The notes beneath the pieces are model-generated. The model worked only from the letters and a program-made list of their open reading frames with translations, searched no databases and had not been told where the DNA came from. 64,000 nt of DNA from Vibrio sp. SNU_ST1 (GTDB lineage Bacteria; Pseudomonadota; Gammaproteobacteria; Enterobacterales; Vibrionaceae): contig NZ_CP130749.1 in the NCBI RefSeq assembly GCF_030563405.1, positions 1,240,001 to 1,304,000 of the forward strand, written 5' to 3'. Within the stretch, counting starts at the first letter, position 1, and every line of letters begins with the position of its first letter. A program made the translations under genes and the position numbers. Positions 56,186 to 64,000 of the stretch are shown here, one piece after another.

Positions 56186-57172
56186 TTAAAGAATGATCAT
56201 CCCATCTTGATAAGTCAGTGCTGGCGAAACATCTTGGCCAAGTAATACAGGGCCATCAAGGTCGACTATTTTAGATTGAACCGCAATAGGCAGCGCTGCT
56301 CGCATCGCCAATGAGGTGCCAAGCATACAGCCAGACATCAGAGTAAAACCGAGCCTTTGAGCTTCCTCAGCAAGTACCAAGGCTTCGGTCAAACCGCCCG
56401 TTTTATCGAGCTTGATGTTGACCATTTCATACTTACCTAACAAAGATGAAAGTTGCGAAGTGGTATGACAGCTTTCATCAGCACACAGTGGTATCGGGTG
56501 CTTGATGTGTGCCAGTGACGCATCATGCTGCTGTGGAAGAGGTTGTTCGATCATCGCGATATCAAACTCAGTAAGTTGATTGAACAACTCTTCGAGATTC
56601 AACCCTGTCCACGCTTCATTAGCATCCAGTACAATCTGAACATCGGGTGCCGCTTCTCGCACAGCGCAAACACGCTCTACTACCTGCTCGCCATCAAGCT
56701 TCACTTTTAGGAGCTTCGCGCCATTCGCCAAATAATCTCGTGCTTGGGTCGCCATCGCTTCTGGTGTGCCGATGGAGACTGTCATTGCAGTCACAATTTG
56801 AGCAGGTAACCCAAACAAGCTATTTGGAAACATCTGGCCGTTCTGCTGCGCTTCGAAATCCCAAAGCGCACAATCGACCGCATTTCGCGCTGCCCCTCCA
56901 GTCAATAAAGACTGAAGATGATCTCTTAGCTCTGCCGGATCGGTAACGCCTCGCTCAAACATACCTTCAAGTGCGCTAGACGCTTGTTGGATTTGCGCTA
57001 ATACAGACTCCGATGATTCGCCATACCTTGGGTAAGGTGTGCACTCTCCCTGAGCTTGTTTGCCATTATGTTCAATGTAAACACGAACAACGTGACACTC
57101 AGTTCGACTACCACGAGAGATGCGAAAAGGCGTCTGCATCGCGATAGTAATGGGTTCTGCTGTAATCTTCAT
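56186..57172 (-). CDS. dgcA: Dipeptide-epimerase-family enzyme DgcA
   Basis: A 328-residue enolase-superfamily enzyme. Catalytic features are LLKVKLDG (Lys of the KxK motif), VLDANEAW and IEQPLP as metal ligands, CADES, and the second acid/base Lys in NIKLDKTGG. Such enzymes epimerise L-Ala-D/L-Glu dipeptides. Here it is next to a dgcN gene, and the pair matches the DgcN-DgcA D-glutamate pathway, in which DgcA racemises N-acyl-D-glutamate. The start is ATG 57172. A stand-alone muropeptide-recycling role is the alternative. Confidence 0.85.
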   Translation of the reverse strand: MKITAEPITIAMQTPFRISRGSRTECHVVRVYIEHNGKQAQGECTPYPRYGESSESVLAQIQQASSALEGMFERGVTDPAELRDHLQSLLTGGAARNAVDCALWDFEAQQNGQMFPNSLFGLPAQIVTAMTVSIGTPEAMATQARDYLANGAKLLKVKLDGEQVVERVCAVREAAPDVQIVLDANEAWTGLNLEELFNQLTEFDIAMIEQPLPQQHDASLAHIKHPIPLCADESCHTTSQLSSLLGKYEMVNIKLDKTGGLTEALVLAEEAQRLGFTLMSGCMLGTSLAMRAALPIAVQSKIVDLDGPVLLGQDVSPALTYQDGMIIL

Positions 57173-57229
57173 AATTTCACTCGGTTGATGTTCGCTTTAA
57201 CAAATGGAAACGTAGAAATGATGAAATCG

Positions 57230-58237
57230 TTAAAGTGAATGTCGCAAATGATCAGTAATGTGTTGTACACCAAAACGCACTGGATCCGTCACGAGCACTT
57301 GATAGAGTGTGGTCCATTCTTGGCATAATGTCTCAGCGTCTTCAATGCTAATTGCCGACGTGTTCAAGCAGATGCCAACCAATTTCACATCTGGGTTAGT
57401 CAATCGTGCCGCTTGTAAGTTGGCTTCAATCGTCTGTTCTATGCTTGGCAATTGAGCGTGAGGAAGGTTACGAATATGTGGTCGCCCGACTTCATGGCAC
57501 AACACCAAAGCATCGGCTTGTGCGCCATGCAATAACCCTAAACTCACGCCTGCAAAAGACGGATTGAACAACGAACCTTGGCCTTCAATGATGTCCCAAT
57601 CGTGGTCAGTAAAATCGGGGCTAATCGCTTCAACCGCGCCGGAAATGAAATCCGCGACCACAGCATCAATTGAAATCCCGCAACCGTCAATCAAGATACC
57701 TGTCTGCCCCGTCGCTTTAAACTGAGCTGACGTTCCCGCTTGTTTAAGCGATTTTTCAATCGCCAACGCCGAGAACATTTTTCCTACTGAACAATCTGTT
57801 CCGACAGTAAGCAGGCGCTTACCTTGACGAGGCTTTCCGTTACCAACCTTGAGAGCTCCATCAAAGTGTCGTACATCATGAAGCTTAGTCAATCCTTGTT
57901 GCTGCATGTCAGCAAGCGGTGAAAATTCACTCAAGCGCTGGTGCATGCCAGATGCAATCTCAAATCCCATTTCTGCAGCTGCCATTATGGTTGGCTGCCA
58001 AGAGGCAGGAATAACACCACCAGGGTTTGCCGTGCCAATCACTAGGGTTTTCGCGCCTAGCGCTTGCGCCTCTTGCAAGGTCATGTCCGTTAAGCCAAGA
58101 GAAACCGTATCGCCTGTTAAGCGCAGTTGGCCTAGGCAGATTTCTGGTCGCCATTGGTAAATACCACGAGCTGTTTTTGCGGCAAGCGGGTCGGTAACAT
58201 CCCCAAGAAAAAGAAGGTAAGGTTGAGCGATAGACAT
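57230..58237 (-). CDS. dgcN: DUF1611-family N-acyltransferase DgcN
   Basis: A 335-residue protein with an N-terminal Rossmann-like domain (LVIGTANPGG near residue 70) and a P-loop-type domain GTDCSVGKMFSALAIEKSLK (about 146-165), followed by EGQGSLFNPSF. This is the DUF1611/DgcN family, reported to acylate D-glutamate in the DgcN-DgcA pathway. It is 57 bases upstream of dgcA on the same strand and so probably co-transcribed. A LysR gene lies upstream. Confidence 0.85.
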   Translation of the reverse strand: MSIAQPYLLFLGDVTDPLAAKTARGIYQWRPEICLGQLRLTGDTVSLGLTDMTLQEAQALGAKTLVIGTANPGGVIPASWQPTIMAAAEMGFEIASGMHQRLSEFSPLADMQQQGLTKLHDVRHFDGALKVGNGKPRQGKRLLTVGTDCSVGKMFSALAIEKSLKQAGTSAQFKATGQTGILIDGCGISIDAVVADFISGAVEAISPDFTDHDWDIIEGQGSLFNPSFAGVSLGLLHGAQADALVLCHEVGRPHIRNLPHAQLPSIEQTIEANLQAARLTNPDVKLVGICLNTSAISIEDAETLCQEWTTLYQVLVTDPVRFGVQHITDHLRHSL

Positions 58238-58327
58238 GAGCGTTCCTAATTAATGAATCCTTGTATGGTTTACTTTAATTAAGAACTTAGAAGCTGCCGA
58301 ATGCCTATTTATGGCGAGCCTATAACA

Positions 58328-59233
58328 TTAAGTTATAGGGTGAGTATGGATCTTTAATGAAGCGATAAATTGCTTAACAGAAATCGACTGAGGGGTGTGC
58401 TCTGCGCACAAAGTCGATACCGAGAATGGAATTGCTGGCTTTAGCGGCAACACGCAAACTGAATCGTCATTTTGATACTGCTCTGCAGTCCACGGGTCAA
58501 CAATCGCAAACCCCGCTTGGTGCTTGACCAGTTCCGCCGCCGCGCTATATCCACGCACAGATATCGGATGGTGATAATGCTCATCTCGCGCAATAAGGCT
58601 TTGATGTAACAGGAGGCCTAATGGATCGCGGCTATCAAGCCCGATGATTGGCAAAGGATAGTTAATCAGGCCATCAAGAGTTAATTCTGCGGGCAAGTGT
58701 TCAGCCGTATTGGAGGGAACCAGAACCTTGAGTGATTCGGTTAATAGCGTTTCACTTAATATGGCAGGCGGTGTTTCGTCCCCAAACGCGATAGCAATAT
58801 CAAGCTCATGCTTTAATAGCCCAGCACAAAGTTCGTCGCGATTAGCAGTAAGCAACTCAAAAGAGAACTCTTGTTTACTGGAATATTGTTCACGAGACAT
58901 TTGAGCTATGACCGGAGTCAGCAATTTGGTCGCTAGTATCGGCGGCGCACCAATACGTAAATGCTGATGTCCTTGCTTCACTTTGTTGGTCAGAGATCGA
59001 AATTGACCCAGTTGCTGATACACTTTTTCAGCTTCGGGCAACAAGGTTTTGGCCTCTACCGTTGGCACTAATCGCCCTTTGACACGCTCGAACAATCCAA
59101 ACCCGAGTTGTTGCTCGGTATGCGCCAGAATACGAGTCACATTAGGTTGCGACACATGCAAGCTGCGCGCGGCTCCAGATACGGTTCCGTTCTGCATAAT
59201 GGCGTAGAAGACTTCCAACTGTCTTAGGTTCAC
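58328..59233 (-). CDS. dgcR: LysR-family regulator, probable DgcR
   Basis: A 301-residue LysR protein with HTH MQNGTVSGAARSLHVSQPNV near the N-terminus and a LysR effector domain. It lies 90 bases upstream of dgcN in the same direction. By position it is probably the D-glutamate-responsive activator of dgcN-dgcA. Family membership is sure; the specific role is inferred. Confidence 0.82.
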   Translation of the reverse strand: MNLRQLEVFYAIMQNGTVSGAARSLHVSQPNVTRILAHTEQQLGFGLFERVKGRLVPTVEAKTLLPEAEKVYQQLGQFRSLTNKVKQGHQHLRIGAPPILATKLLTPVIAQMSREQYSSKQEFSFELLTANRDELCAGLLKHELDIAIAFGDETPPAILSETLLTESLKVLVPSNTAEHLPAELTLDGLINYPLPIIGLDSRDPLGLLLHQSLIARDEHYHHPISVRGYSAAAELVKHQAGFAIVDPWTAEQYQNDDSVCVLPLKPAIPFSVSTLCAEHTPQSISVKQFIASLKIHTHPIT

Positions 59234-59352
59234 ATTGATGTCCTTATGGTTCGCGAAACAAATCTAGGGGTTGGCTTTTCTTGTATTAGCTAAGCTCTTT
59301 ATCGGTCTAGCTGTTTAACTCGCTGCTTATTTATCTATTTGTTTGCGTAACT

Positions 59353-60189
59353 CTACTTTAGTAGATCAGCTATCGTAGGTTGAAGCACCTGAGCCCAAGT
59401 TTGGTAAGCTTTAGCATTCAAATGCAGATCATCACACGAGTACTCATTCGACAAAAGCTTATTAGGTGACAATACTGAATTCACATCTAAGAACGCAATG
59501 CCTTGCTGAGAACAGTACTCGCTTATCTTGCTATTGAGCAGTTCAACCGACGGATTCAAACCTTGCAGTTTGGAGCCCACATAAAGAGTAGATTGCACCA
59601 AAATCTGAATATCATTTTCTTGCCACACCTTAAGCATATCAATGTAGTTCTGGTAGATATGGTCGACATCATAACCTTGCGCTAAATCGTTTATCCCTGC
59701 CATAAAACACACTAGTTTTGGATTCACATTCAACGTGGTATCAATACGACGCAACATGCCTGTTGTGGTATCACCCGCGAGACCGCGATTGACCATCGAA
59801 ACATTCCGAAAAATATCCGCCCAAGGTGCCCATTCGGTGATCGAGTCACCAAACATCACTAAGTCTGCATTTGGGGAAAAATGGCGATGGTTATCTGATG
59901 TCATGATGTAACGGCTCATGCTGTGGCCTCGTTGTTGAATCTCAGACTGAAGAGCAACTGCCTTGAGGATATCACTATCCGGCGTAGTGCCATCAAATTG
60001 AGCCAGTAACCCTTCGATGTGTGGTTTAAAAGGGCTAAGACGAGTACTCAGTTGGTGGTGTTCTTTAAGGGAAGATAACCTCTCTAATAGAGTATACAGA
60101 GAGCGATTTTGACCAACTTCTTGGAATAACTGATACAGATCGAGGACAGGATGTTGCTGCAACGCGGCAAGTAATTGCTTATCTTCCAT
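59353..60189 (-). CDS. SGNH/GDSL-type hydrolase
   Basis: A 278-residue protein. An N-terminal helical part (about 1-105) precedes the hydrolase fold. Family blocks are FGDSITEW (nucleophile Ser), NRGLAGDTTTG, AGINDL and DDLHLN with the catalytic Asp/His. No signal peptide is visible, so it is probably cytosolic. Members are esterases, lipases or carbohydrate deacetylases; the substrate is unknown. It stands alone. Confidence 0.85.
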   Translation of the reverse strand: MEDKQLLAALQQHPVLDLYQLFQEVGQNRSLYTLLERLSSLKEHHQLSTRLSPFKPHIEGLLAQFDGTTPDSDILKAVALQSEIQQRGHSMSRYIMTSDNHRHFSPNADLVMFGDSITEWAPWADIFRNVSMVNRGLAGDTTTGMLRRIDTTLNVNPKLVCFMAGINDLAQGYDVDHIYQNYIDMLKVWQENDIQILVQSTLYVGSKLQGLNPSVELLNSKISEYCSQQGIAFLDVNSVLSPNKLLSNEYSCDDLHLNAKAYQTWAQVLQPTIADLLK

Positions 60190-60509
60190 GGTGTTATCTA
60201 ACCCTTCAATTATCTAATGATGAGCTTAAGATAATATCCGATTGCTTACGGGATAGATAACATTAGAAACAGAGAATGACTTATTCTCAACAAGGCTGTT
60301 TACATACCGCATAAAAATATCTTCCTGTACAAATCTCATTCCGACTCAAAAATCAGCACTTCATCATAATATGTATAAGAAATTAGCCACATATTGTGAC
60401 CTCAGTCTCTCAGCCTACCGTCTACTCCTATTGCCACTAATTAATGGAGGATTTATAGAATATCAGGATGGTGAATAATAAGTTAAATCATAATAATAAG
60501 GACCTTAAC
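60190..60509 (+). other. Upstream region of the amylase gene
   Basis: About 320 AT-rich bases. An AAGGA ribosome site lies just before the GTG start at 60510. No operator or promoter could be recognised with confidence. Confidence 0.3.
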
Positions 60510-62528
60510 GTGAAACTTTCTCTATCCAATACCGCGTTGGCCGTTACCGCCATCCTACTTGCAGGTTGCCAATCTGCACCTGAATCAGTTCAAGAACCAA
60601 CAGCATACCAATGCCAAACCAATACCAATGCCGACGTGAATGACTTGAGGATCTATCAAGTGATGGTCGAAAGCTTTGTCAGTGGCGATGACTCAATTGG
60701 TCATGGGACAGGCTATGGAACCAGTCACCATAACGGAGATATCCAAGGTATTATCGACTCACTTGATTACATTGAATCTCTTGGCATGAACGGTATTTGG
60801 CTAACCCCAATCTTTAATTCAGAGCCTATCGAAAACCAAGACCATTGGGCCGATAGACTGGATGCAACCGGTTATTTTGCCACCGATTATTTCAATATCG
60901 ATCCGAGATTCGGAACGATGGAAGAAGCTAAAACCTTAGTTGAAGAAGCGCATGCTCGTGGGCTTTATGTCTTCTTTGATGGCGTATTTGGCCACCACAA
61001 AAAAAACGTAGTGCCGTCACCAACAGGTAAGCTGCCCCAAGGAGAGGATAATCCAGTCTCATACCCTGAGAGCCTAGCCTTCTATCAAGAAGTTGCCGAG
61101 TATTGGATCAAAGAGCTCAAAATTGATGGTTGGCGCTTAGATCAAGCTTATCAAGTGCCAAAAGAAGCTTGGAGTCAAATCAGAGAAACGGTAGACACCG
61201 CTTCTTCTCAAGTCGAATACGTAAACAGCGAAGGTAAAACCGTGAACCCTCTGGGTTATATGGTCGCGGAAATTTGGGCAGGTGAGAACCGCATTATTGA
61301 AACAGGCTACGGTTCAAATGAAGCACCGGCCTTATGTTCTGCGTTTGATTTCCCGATGCGCTACCGCCTGACGGAAACATTTGCTGTAAACGAAGCTGGC
61401 GTGGGGAACAAAGGTGGAGAGTGGCTTGCAGAAGGCATGTCTTTACATTCGTTATACCCAGACCACGCGAAGCCAAATTTAATGATCGGTAACCATGACC
61501 TTGTGCGCTTTGGTGACTTATTACAGCGCGGTGATATCGCTTCTCCACAAGACAAAGAGTATTGGCAGCGCTATAAAGCGGCATTTTCATTCCAAGCGGC
61601 TTATACCGGCCCAATTACGACCTACTATGGGGACGAGATTGGCGATCAACTAGAAGGTTTTGCAGACAAAGTATGGACTGATGACTGCGCTATTAATGGC
61701 TTGTGCGATGACCACGTAGCCCGTACTAGCGGTAAAGTAGAAGGTGTCACAGCCCAACTCAATGCGCACGAAAAAGACTTAAAGCAATACGTGACAAACT
61801 TGATGAAACTGAGAGAAGCGCACCCCGCTCTATCACAAGGTAAACGTACAAACCTGATGGCCAATGATGTCGCGTATGTCGATCACAAAGCCTATGAAGG
61901 CGATGCTGTTGTCTACGCAGTGAACGTTACCAACAAAGAACAAACCATAAAACTAACCAAAGAAAAAGTCGGCTCCATAGCTGATCTGACGGATATTGAA
62001 TCCAAGCAATCGATCTCAGCTATTGATGGCCACTACTCTATCATTCTAAGTCCATTTGAAGCTCGTTTCTTGTCGATAACACAGCCAAGTGAAAAAGGGC
62101 CAATTGCGGCGATACTAGCGACAGGAAATGAAGTTGGACAAGGCTTCATGGCTCAATGTGACAATCCAACAATAAAAGCTGAAGGCCCTATTTCGAGCCC
62201 GCTTTATGTGGTTGGCAATTTTGCTGATTCAGGTTGGAAACATGTCGATCTACGAGAGTTTGAATATAAAGGTGACAACACTTATCAAGTCGTCACCACT
62301 GAAAAACCGGGCAGTTATCGCATGCAATATGCATCCAAGGCTTGGTCACCACAGTTTACAGCGGATGGGCTTAACCTAAAGTTAGGACAGCTTAACTCAT
62401 TAATTAAAGGTGGTTACGGACAAGATACCGCTATCACTATTCGGAATGCTGGGCAGTATGTATGGAGCTTACAATTCGATGATGCGGGGCAACCATTAAA
62501 AATTATGGCTTCAAAATGTGCTGAATAG
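60510..62528 (+). CDS. Alpha-amylase family (GH13) lipoprotein
   Basis: A 672-residue enzyme. The start is GTG 60510, preceded by AAGGA; it gives a signal peptide with lipobox LLAGC and Cys20. A start at ATG 60468 would lengthen the signal sequence. GH13 motifs are GIWLTPIF, VFFDGVFGHH, GWRLDQAYQ (nucleophile Asp), MVAEIW (acid/base Glu) and IGNHDLVRF (third Asp). The C-terminal 120 residues look like a starch-binding or bacterial pullulanase-type beta domain (LYVVGNFADSGWKHVDLREF). It resembles the MalS group and probably degrades maltodextrins at the cell envelope. Confidence 0.9.
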   Translation: MKLSLSNTALAVTAILLAGCQSAPESVQEPTAYQCQTNTNADVNDLRIYQVMVESFVSGDDSIGHGTGYGTSHHNGDIQGIIDSLDYIESLGMNGIWLTPIFNSEPIENQDHWADRLDATGYFATDYFNIDPRFGTMEEAKTLVEEAHARGLYVFFDGVFGHHKKNVVPSPTGKLPQGEDNPVSYPESLAFYQEVAEYWIKELKIDGWRLDQAYQVPKEAWSQIRETVDTASSQVEYVNSEGKTVNPLGYMVAEIWAGENRIIETGYGSNEAPALCSAFDFPMRYRLTETFAVNEAGVGNKGGEWLAEGMSLHSLYPDHAKPNLMIGNHDLVRFGDLLQRGDIASPQDKEYWQRYKAAFSFQAAYTGPITTYYGDEIGDQLEGFADKVWTDDCAINGLCDDHVARTSGKVEGVTAQLNAHEKDLKQYVTNLMKLREAHPALSQGKRTNLMANDVAYVDHKAYEGDAVVYAVNVTNKEQTIKLTKEKVGSIADLTDIESKQSISAIDGHYSIILSPFEARFLSITQPSEKGPIAAILATGNEVGQGFMAQCDNPTIKAEGPISSPLYVVGNFADSGWKHVDLREFEYKGDNTYQVVTTEKPGSYRMQYASKAWSPQFTADGLNLKLGQLNSLIKGGYGQDTAITIRNAGQYVWSLQFDDAGQPLKIMASKCAE

Positions 62529-62558
62529 CCAAACCTAAGATCCGAGATCAACCAAGTA

Positions 62559-62593
62559 AAAACCCCTTATTCCTACGAATAAGGGGTTTTCTT
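62559..62593. terminator. Terminator between amylase and methyltransferase genes
   Basis: AAAACCCCTTATTC/GAATAAGGGGTTTT with a 4-base loop; the 14-bp stem suits both converging genes. Confidence 0.88.
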
Positions 62594-62639
62594 TAATCTG
62601 CATTGGATATTAAGAGACCATACACGATTAGAACGATAT

Positions 62640-63152
62640 CTACCCCTGATTCACTTGCAGGTGATTACGGTTATCGCGGCTTTTCTTGATCAGCTCGTTG
62701 CTCTCGTCCATTTCATCTGACTTAGCAAGGCGATCATAAAGTAACACATTCACTGTTGCTGCTAGATTCATGCAACCTACCGTTGGTACATAAACAACAT
62801 GGTCAGCTCGGTCAGCGACATCTTGAGAAATAGAACCATCTTCAGGGCCAAAGATATAGATAGCGTTCTCTGGGTGTTTAAAACGTGGCAGTGGTGTTGC
62901 ACCTTCAGCCAACTCCACACATACGATCTTAGTTTCTGAATTAAGGTTATCTAAAAACGACTCGACACCAGTAAGCGGGATAGTGCGCGTTGCACTCTTG
63001 GTATCAGTGTGAAATTTTGCAGCCTTGTCGTAGCGTTGCCCTGTGTATTTAACTTCGTCGACTTGGTAGCAACCCGCCGCACGCATAACCGCGCCAACGT
63101 TTGTCGGGCTCTTTGGGTTAGTTAAACCAATAGTCACATGGCTCTTGTTCAT
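62640..63152 (-). CDS. SpoU/TrmH-family RNA methyltransferase
   Basis: A 170-residue SPOUT protein. The motifs are NPKSPTNVGAVMRAAGCY near residues 12-29, YIFGPEDGSIS with the SAM-binding knot, and VPTVGCMNLAATVNVLLYD at the end. It lacks an extra N-terminal RNA-binding domain. The family contains TrmH, TrmL and related 2'-O-methyltransferases. Which RNA it modifies is not evident. Confidence 0.88.
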   Translation of the reverse strand: MNKSHVTIGLTNPKSPTNVGAVMRAAGCYQVDEVKYTGQRYDKAAKFHTDTKSATRTIPLTGVESFLDNLNSETKIVCVELAEGATPLPRFKHPENAIYIFGPEDGSISQDVADRADHVVYVPTVGCMNLAATVNVLLYDRLAKSDEMDESNELIKKSRDNRNHLQVNQG

Positions 63153-63257
63153 GAATCTTTCTCACTTAACGAATAGACATAGCAGGGTGCTACAAAGCGT
63201 CGCATTCTACCAAAGCAGCGCCAAATTCAAAAGCATCGAAACGAACGGCTCTTTTTA

Positions 63258-63275
63258 CAACTAAGCGCTTAGTTG
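63258..63275. promoter_or_regulatory. 18-bp perfect palindrome
   Basis: CAACTAAGCGCTTAGTTG, in the divergent gap between the methyltransferase and chemoreceptor genes. It is probably an operator; the regulator is unknown. Confidence 0.5.
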
Positions 63276-63425
63276 CACCACTTATCACTTCAAAACCTAA
63301 CCGTCATCATATTTATAAAACAAAAAGATTTTAGGATAACAATTCAACAACAAGTCCATTTACATTTTGAAACCACATTAATAATGTGTTGAAAATTGCC
63401 TGAGACAATCACATAGGAAGTGCTA

Positions 63426-64000
63426 ATGACCCTCACCATCAAAAACCGCCTTTATATTCTCTCTTTTATCCCTTTGCTGCTAATGGCAATTGGGATGATG
63501 AGCGTGACGTATATGAAGAGCACTGAGCTAACCGCACAACAAGTAGAATCGACGCGTAGCAATATGATGGCGATGAAACAAAAGGAACTCAAAGCGTACC
63601 TGCAAATGGCTAAGTCTTCGATAACTCCTTTCTTAGAAAAAGGTGCCACGCTTGAAGAAGCATTACCCACATTAAAAACTCTAGAATATGGTGAGTCTGG
63701 TTATATTTTTGGCTACAGCTCTAAGGGTGTAAGAATCGTCATCGGACAAGGTACCGATGGCATTGGTAAAAATTACTACGACCTTCAAGACAAACAAGGC
63801 AATTACCTAATCCAAGACCTGATTAAGAACTCAAAAATTGGGGAATTCACCACTTACTACTTTCCTAAGCCAGGTCAATCCATTGCGTTACCAAAACTCA
63901 GCTACTCAATCTTTATTCCACAATGGGATTTAATGCTTGGAACTGGGTTTTATACTGACGATATTGACGCCGTGATCAGTGACATGAAAGAGAGCTCGAA
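63426..64000 (+). CDS. Chemoreceptor with Cache-type sensor, N-terminal part
   Basis: The first 191 residues of a methyl-accepting chemotaxis-type protein that runs off the window. A membrane helix at about residues 9-29 is followed by a helix and a single-Cache-like domain (YGESGYIFGYSSKGVRIVIG, GTDGIGKNYYDLQDKQGNY, WDLMLGTGFYTDDID). The ATG at 63426 has AGGAAG upstream. The output domain is unseen, so it could also be a kinase or cyclase, but the layout is usual for chemoreceptors. Confidence 0.8.
   Translation, partial: MTLTIKNRLYILSFIPLLLMAIGMMSVTYMKSTELTAQQVESTRSNMMAMKQKELKAYLQMAKSSITPFLEKGATLEEALPTLKTLEYGESGYIFGYSSKGVRIVIGQGTDGIGKNYYDLQDKQGNYLIQDLIKNSKIGEFTTYYFPKPGQSIALPKLSYSIFIPQWDLMLGTGFYTDDIDAVISDMKESS

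Overview
The window looks like a Vibrio chromosome, probably of the Splendidus clade. The reasons are the 16S and 23S sequences, a 16S-23S spacer carrying tRNA-Glu/Lys/Ala/Val genes, an FMN riboswitch in front of ribB, and the overall gene content. No database search was possible, so the species is an inference.

Layout. 1-6.5 kb: the 3' end of ppsA, a MATE efflux pump, then a co-directional group of a YheO/DauR-type regulator, RidA, a TcyP-type cystine importer and a CoA-disulfide-reductase-like flavoenzyme, which reads as a cystine/thiol locus. 6.6-13.0 kb: a complete rRNA operon on the minus strand (promoter near 12.98 kb, 16S, five tRNAs, 23S, 5S, tRNA-Ser, terminator). 13.1-18.3 kb: a DUF3087 membrane protein, a TrmY-family methyltransferase, and a three-gene minus-strand operon. 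That operon encodes a zinc-ribbon protein with a degenerate GGDEF domain, a membrane family-2 glycosyltransferase and an HlyD-type fusion protein. It is the best candidate here for an undescribed system: a c-di-GMP-gated polysaccharide synthase. 18.6-20.9 kb: an ArsP/YraQ-type permease divergent from an ArsR regulator and SigZ, with three matching palindromic operators between them. 21-27.6 kb: transporters (YitT, MFS, TauE/SafE), a chemoreceptor and a PAP2 phosphatase. 28-29.2 kb: the FMN riboswitch, a 160-bp inverted-repeat element and ribB.

29.4-34.3 kb: a four-gene peptide/nickel-type ABC importer with fused ATPases. 34.8-40.5 kb: regulators paired with short-chain dehydrogenases. 40.7-45.1 kb: ompW, glgC, hpf, a DUF3012 lipoprotein and a HAD phosphatase. 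45.2-53.9 kb: a PhnCDEE-type importer, a periplasmic glycerophosphodiesterase and a DctB/DctD-like two-component system, with sigma-54-type promoter matches in front of phnD and the phosphodiesterase gene. This reads as one phosphoester or phosphonate scavenging regulon.

54.2-56.1 kb is a small accessory patch: an AraC/GyrI-like remnant, an unrecognised gene, a frameshifted filamentous-phage-type regulator and a dif/XerCD-like site, together suggesting a decayed Xer-integrating element. 56.2-59.2 kb: dgcA, dgcN and a LysR gene, matching the D-glutamate utilisation cluster. The window ends with an SGNH hydrolase, a lipoprotein alpha-amylase, a SPOUT RNA methyltransferase and the start of a chemoreceptor gene.
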